From Holophagales bacterium (GTDB taxonomy: Bacteria; Acidobacteriota; Thermoanaerobaculia; UBA5066): a stretch of DNA of 64,000 nt. The DNA lies in assembly GCA_016714815.1 (NCBI GenBank), contig JADKBZ010000001.1:248001-312000 (forward strand), given 5' to 3'. Numbering within the stretch: position 1 is the first letter of the stretch; each line of letters begins with the position of its first letter. The translations under genes and the position numbers were made by a program. The notes below the pieces were generated by a model. The model had not been told where the DNA came from. It was given only the letters and a program-made list of their open reading frames with translations, and made no database searches. Shown in pieces: positions 62,588-64,000 of the stretch.

Positions 62588-62630
62588 GAAGCCCCCCTCC
62601 CCGAGACGGCGGAGGGGGGCTTCTTCGTTT
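62588..62630 (+). terminator. Attenuator terminator before the PDT-DAHP synthase gene
   Basis: GAAGCCCCCCTCC (62588-62600) pairs perfectly with GGAGGGGGGCTTC (62611-62623) over a 10-base loop, then TTCGTTTT. It sits 27 bases before the gene start and would stop transcription early. A competing helix is possible: GGCGGC (62509-62514) with GCCGCC (62545-62550) upstream, and GAGGG (62534-62538 region) with CCCTC of the terminator. That is the layout expected for translation-controlled attenuation. Confidence 0.75.
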
Positions 62631-62656
62631 TCAGGAGCGATTCGAAGGAGGCCCCG

Positions 62657-64000
62657 ATGACGACCCAGACCACGACCCCGAACGAGGCCGGAGAGGCCGG
62701 AGACGCCTGCGACCGCCGGGTCGTCCAGGCCGGCTTCCAGGGACGAGACGGCTCGTTCGGAGCCCGGGCCGCCGCCCGCAGCGGCCGCCCGGTGCCGCTC
62801 GAGACGTTCGACGCCCTCCTCGCGGCGCTCGCCGCGGGCGAGGTCGACGAGGCCCTCCTGCCGGCCGTGGACCGGGTCGTCGGCCCGGTGGACGAGGCGC
62901 TCTCGGCCCTCGCGAGGGCGGTCGACGCCGGCCTGGAGGTGGCGGTGCTCGCCGAGGTGGAGGTGGCGATGCGCCTCGTCCTGGCGGCGCCGCGCGGAGT
63001 GGTCCTGGAGGAGATCACCGAGGTCGTCTCCCAGGCCCCCGTCCTCAGGCAGTGCGAAGGCCTCCTGGCGAGGCTGGGCGTGGCGGCGCGGGAGGCGGAG
63101 GACACGGCCGAAGCGGCGGGGACCGTCGCCGCGCTGGGCGGGCCGAGGGCGGCCGTCTGTTCCGAGGAGGCGGCCCTCGAGGCCGGGCTCGTTCCCCTCC
63201 TCGAGGACGTCTCCGACGTCCAGCCGAACGGAACGCGCTTCTGGCGCCTCGCGCGTCGACCGGCGCCTCCCGTCGCCGGGCCGGCCCCGCGGGTCCTCCG
63301 GGTCCCGACCGAGCGGCTCGCGGCGCCTCTCAGGCAGTCGGGCGTCGAGGTTCTCCCGGCGGCGGGCGTACCCGCCTTCGCGGTCGTTCCGGAGGGCCTC
63401 CTTCCGGCCGCTGCGGCCGCCCTGCGCGAGTCGAAGGCGAAGGGCGCGGTCTGGCTCGGGCTCCCGCCGGACGTCACCCGGCGTCCGCGGGTCGAGGCGC
63501 TTCCGCGAGCGACGGACCTTCTTCCGCCGACCGTCGTCTCGGTGGGGGGATTCCGTGTCGGAGGAGGCGCCCGCGCGGTGATCGCGGGTCCCTGCGCGGT
63601 CGAGTCGGAAGAGCAGGTCCTGAGGCTCGCCCGCGCGGTGGCCCGGGCGGGGGCCACGGCCCTTCGCGGCGGCGTCTTCAAGCCGCGAACCAGCCCCTAC
63701 GCCTTCCAGGGGCACGGCCTCCAGGCGCTGGGCTGGCTGAAAGCCGCGGGCGAGAGCGTCGGCCTTCCCATCGTCACGGAAGTCATGTCTCCCGCGCAGG
63801 TGGGTCCGGTCGCCGAGCTCGCGGACGTTCTCCAGATCGGCGCCCGCAACTGCCAGAACTACGACCTCCTGAAGGAAGCCGGAAGCGCGGGCCGCGCGGT
63901 GCTTCTCAAGCGCGGCTTCGGCACGACCGTCGACGAGTGGCTCTCGTCCGCCGAGTACCTCCTCGACGCGGGATGCGAGGGCGTGATGCTCTGCGAACGC
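62657..64000 (+). CDS. Prephenate dehydratase-like domain fused to DAHP synthase (3' end outside window)
   Basis: ATG 62657 has GAAGGAGG five bases upstream. All 448 visible codons are open. Residues about 20-215 resemble prephenate dehydratase: QGRDGSFGARAA (GxxGTFS-like), VVSQAPVLRQCEGLLARLG, the DTAEAAGTVAAL segment and the catalytic NGTRFW (TRF). The VPIENS motif is LPAVDR, so activity is unsure. A linker (about 215-300) is followed by type I-beta DAHP synthase: AVIAGPCAVESEEQVLRLA, RGGVFKPRTSPYAFQGHG, GLPIVTEVMSP, LQIGARNCQNYDLLKEAG and LLKRGFGTTVDEW. It would join the first shikimate step to a late Phe step or use the first domain as a sensor. Confidence 0.88.
   Translation, partial: MTTQTTTPNEAGEAGDACDRRVVQAGFQGRDGSFGARAAARSGRPVPLETFDALLAALAAGEVDEALLPAVDRVVGPVDEALSALARAVDAGLEVAVLAEVEVAMRLVLAAPRGVVLEEITEVVSQAPVLRQCEGLLARLGVAAREAEDTAEAAGTVAALGGPRAAVCSEEAALEAGLVPLLEDVSDVQPNGTRFWRLARRPAPPVAGPAPRVLRVPTERLAAPLRQSGVEVLPAAGVPAFAVVPEGLLPAAAAALRESKAKGAVWLGLPPDVTRRPRVEALPRATDLLPPTVVSVGGFRVGGGARAVIAGPCAVESEEQVLRLARAVARAGATALRGGVFKPRTSPYAFQGHGLQALGWLKAAGESVGLPIVTEVMSPAQVGPVAELADVLQIGARNCQNYDLLKEAGSAGRAVLLKRGFGTTVDEWLSSAEYLLDAGCEGVMLCER

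Overview
The window is about 64 kb of GC-rich chromosomal DNA around a replication origin. Genes are packed tightly, and many neighbours share a 4-base GTGA, ATGA or TTGA stop/start overlap. No rRNA, tRNA, CRISPR array, transposase or prophage was seen. The organism is a Gram-negative, diaminopimelate-type bacterium: it has lipoproteins, an outer-membrane barrel, DapF and Mpl. A B12-dependent ribonucleotide reductase, PdxST, a DUF507 protein, SufT and an IPTL-CTERM-like protein suggest a deep lineage such as Acidobacteriota. That placement is inferred from gene content only.

Region 1 (1-17.1 kb) is the origin core. On the minus strand, reading away from the origin, lie rpmH, rnpA, yidD, yidC, mnmE, mnmG, rsmG, parA and parB (cut by the window edge). 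On the plus strand lie dnaA, dnaN, recF, gyrB and gyrA. Two parS sites, one perfect and one with a single mismatch, sit in the parA start and the rsmG end inside a 140-base-period duplication. mnmE carries a one-base frameshift.

Region 2 (17.1-27.3 kb) holds a transaldolase-like protein lacking the Schiff-base lysine, a DUF507 protein, and a pyridoxal-phosphate locus: pdxR, pdxS, pdxT and an arylamine-acetyltransferase-like gene. A minus-strand envelope group follows: a beta-lactamase-fold hydrolase, a peptidase/propeller/outer-membrane-barrel fusion, a secreted protein and a TPR lipoprotein.

Region 3 (27.3-43.9 kb) has the order dprA, topA, trmFO, xerC, hslV, hslU, which matches the B. subtilis order. 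It is interrupted by paired methyltransferases, a HExxH protein and a small cytochrome c. It continues into a fibronectin-like lipoprotein, dapF and a fumarylacetoacetase-family gene. A frameshifted mpl converges on it.

Region 4 (44-54.5 kb) is accessory. It holds a DUF1573 protein, an IPTL-CTERM-like surface protein flanked by two copies of one terminator, several secreted proteins, a TetR regulator, a sodium/solute symporter, a DUF2203 protein and a hot-dog thioesterase.

Region 5 (54.5-64 kb) holds a PAS/kinase-like protein missing key catalytic residues, sufT with an in-frame 18-base repeat, an MFS exporter, erpA, nrdJ behind a tandem NrdR-box pair, a zinc-ribbon protein and a holin-family membrane protein. 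It ends in a gene fusing a prephenate-dehydratase-like domain to DAHP synthase, cut by the window edge. That gene is preceded by what looks like a phenylalanine attenuator: a Phe-rich leader peptide followed by an intrinsic terminator.
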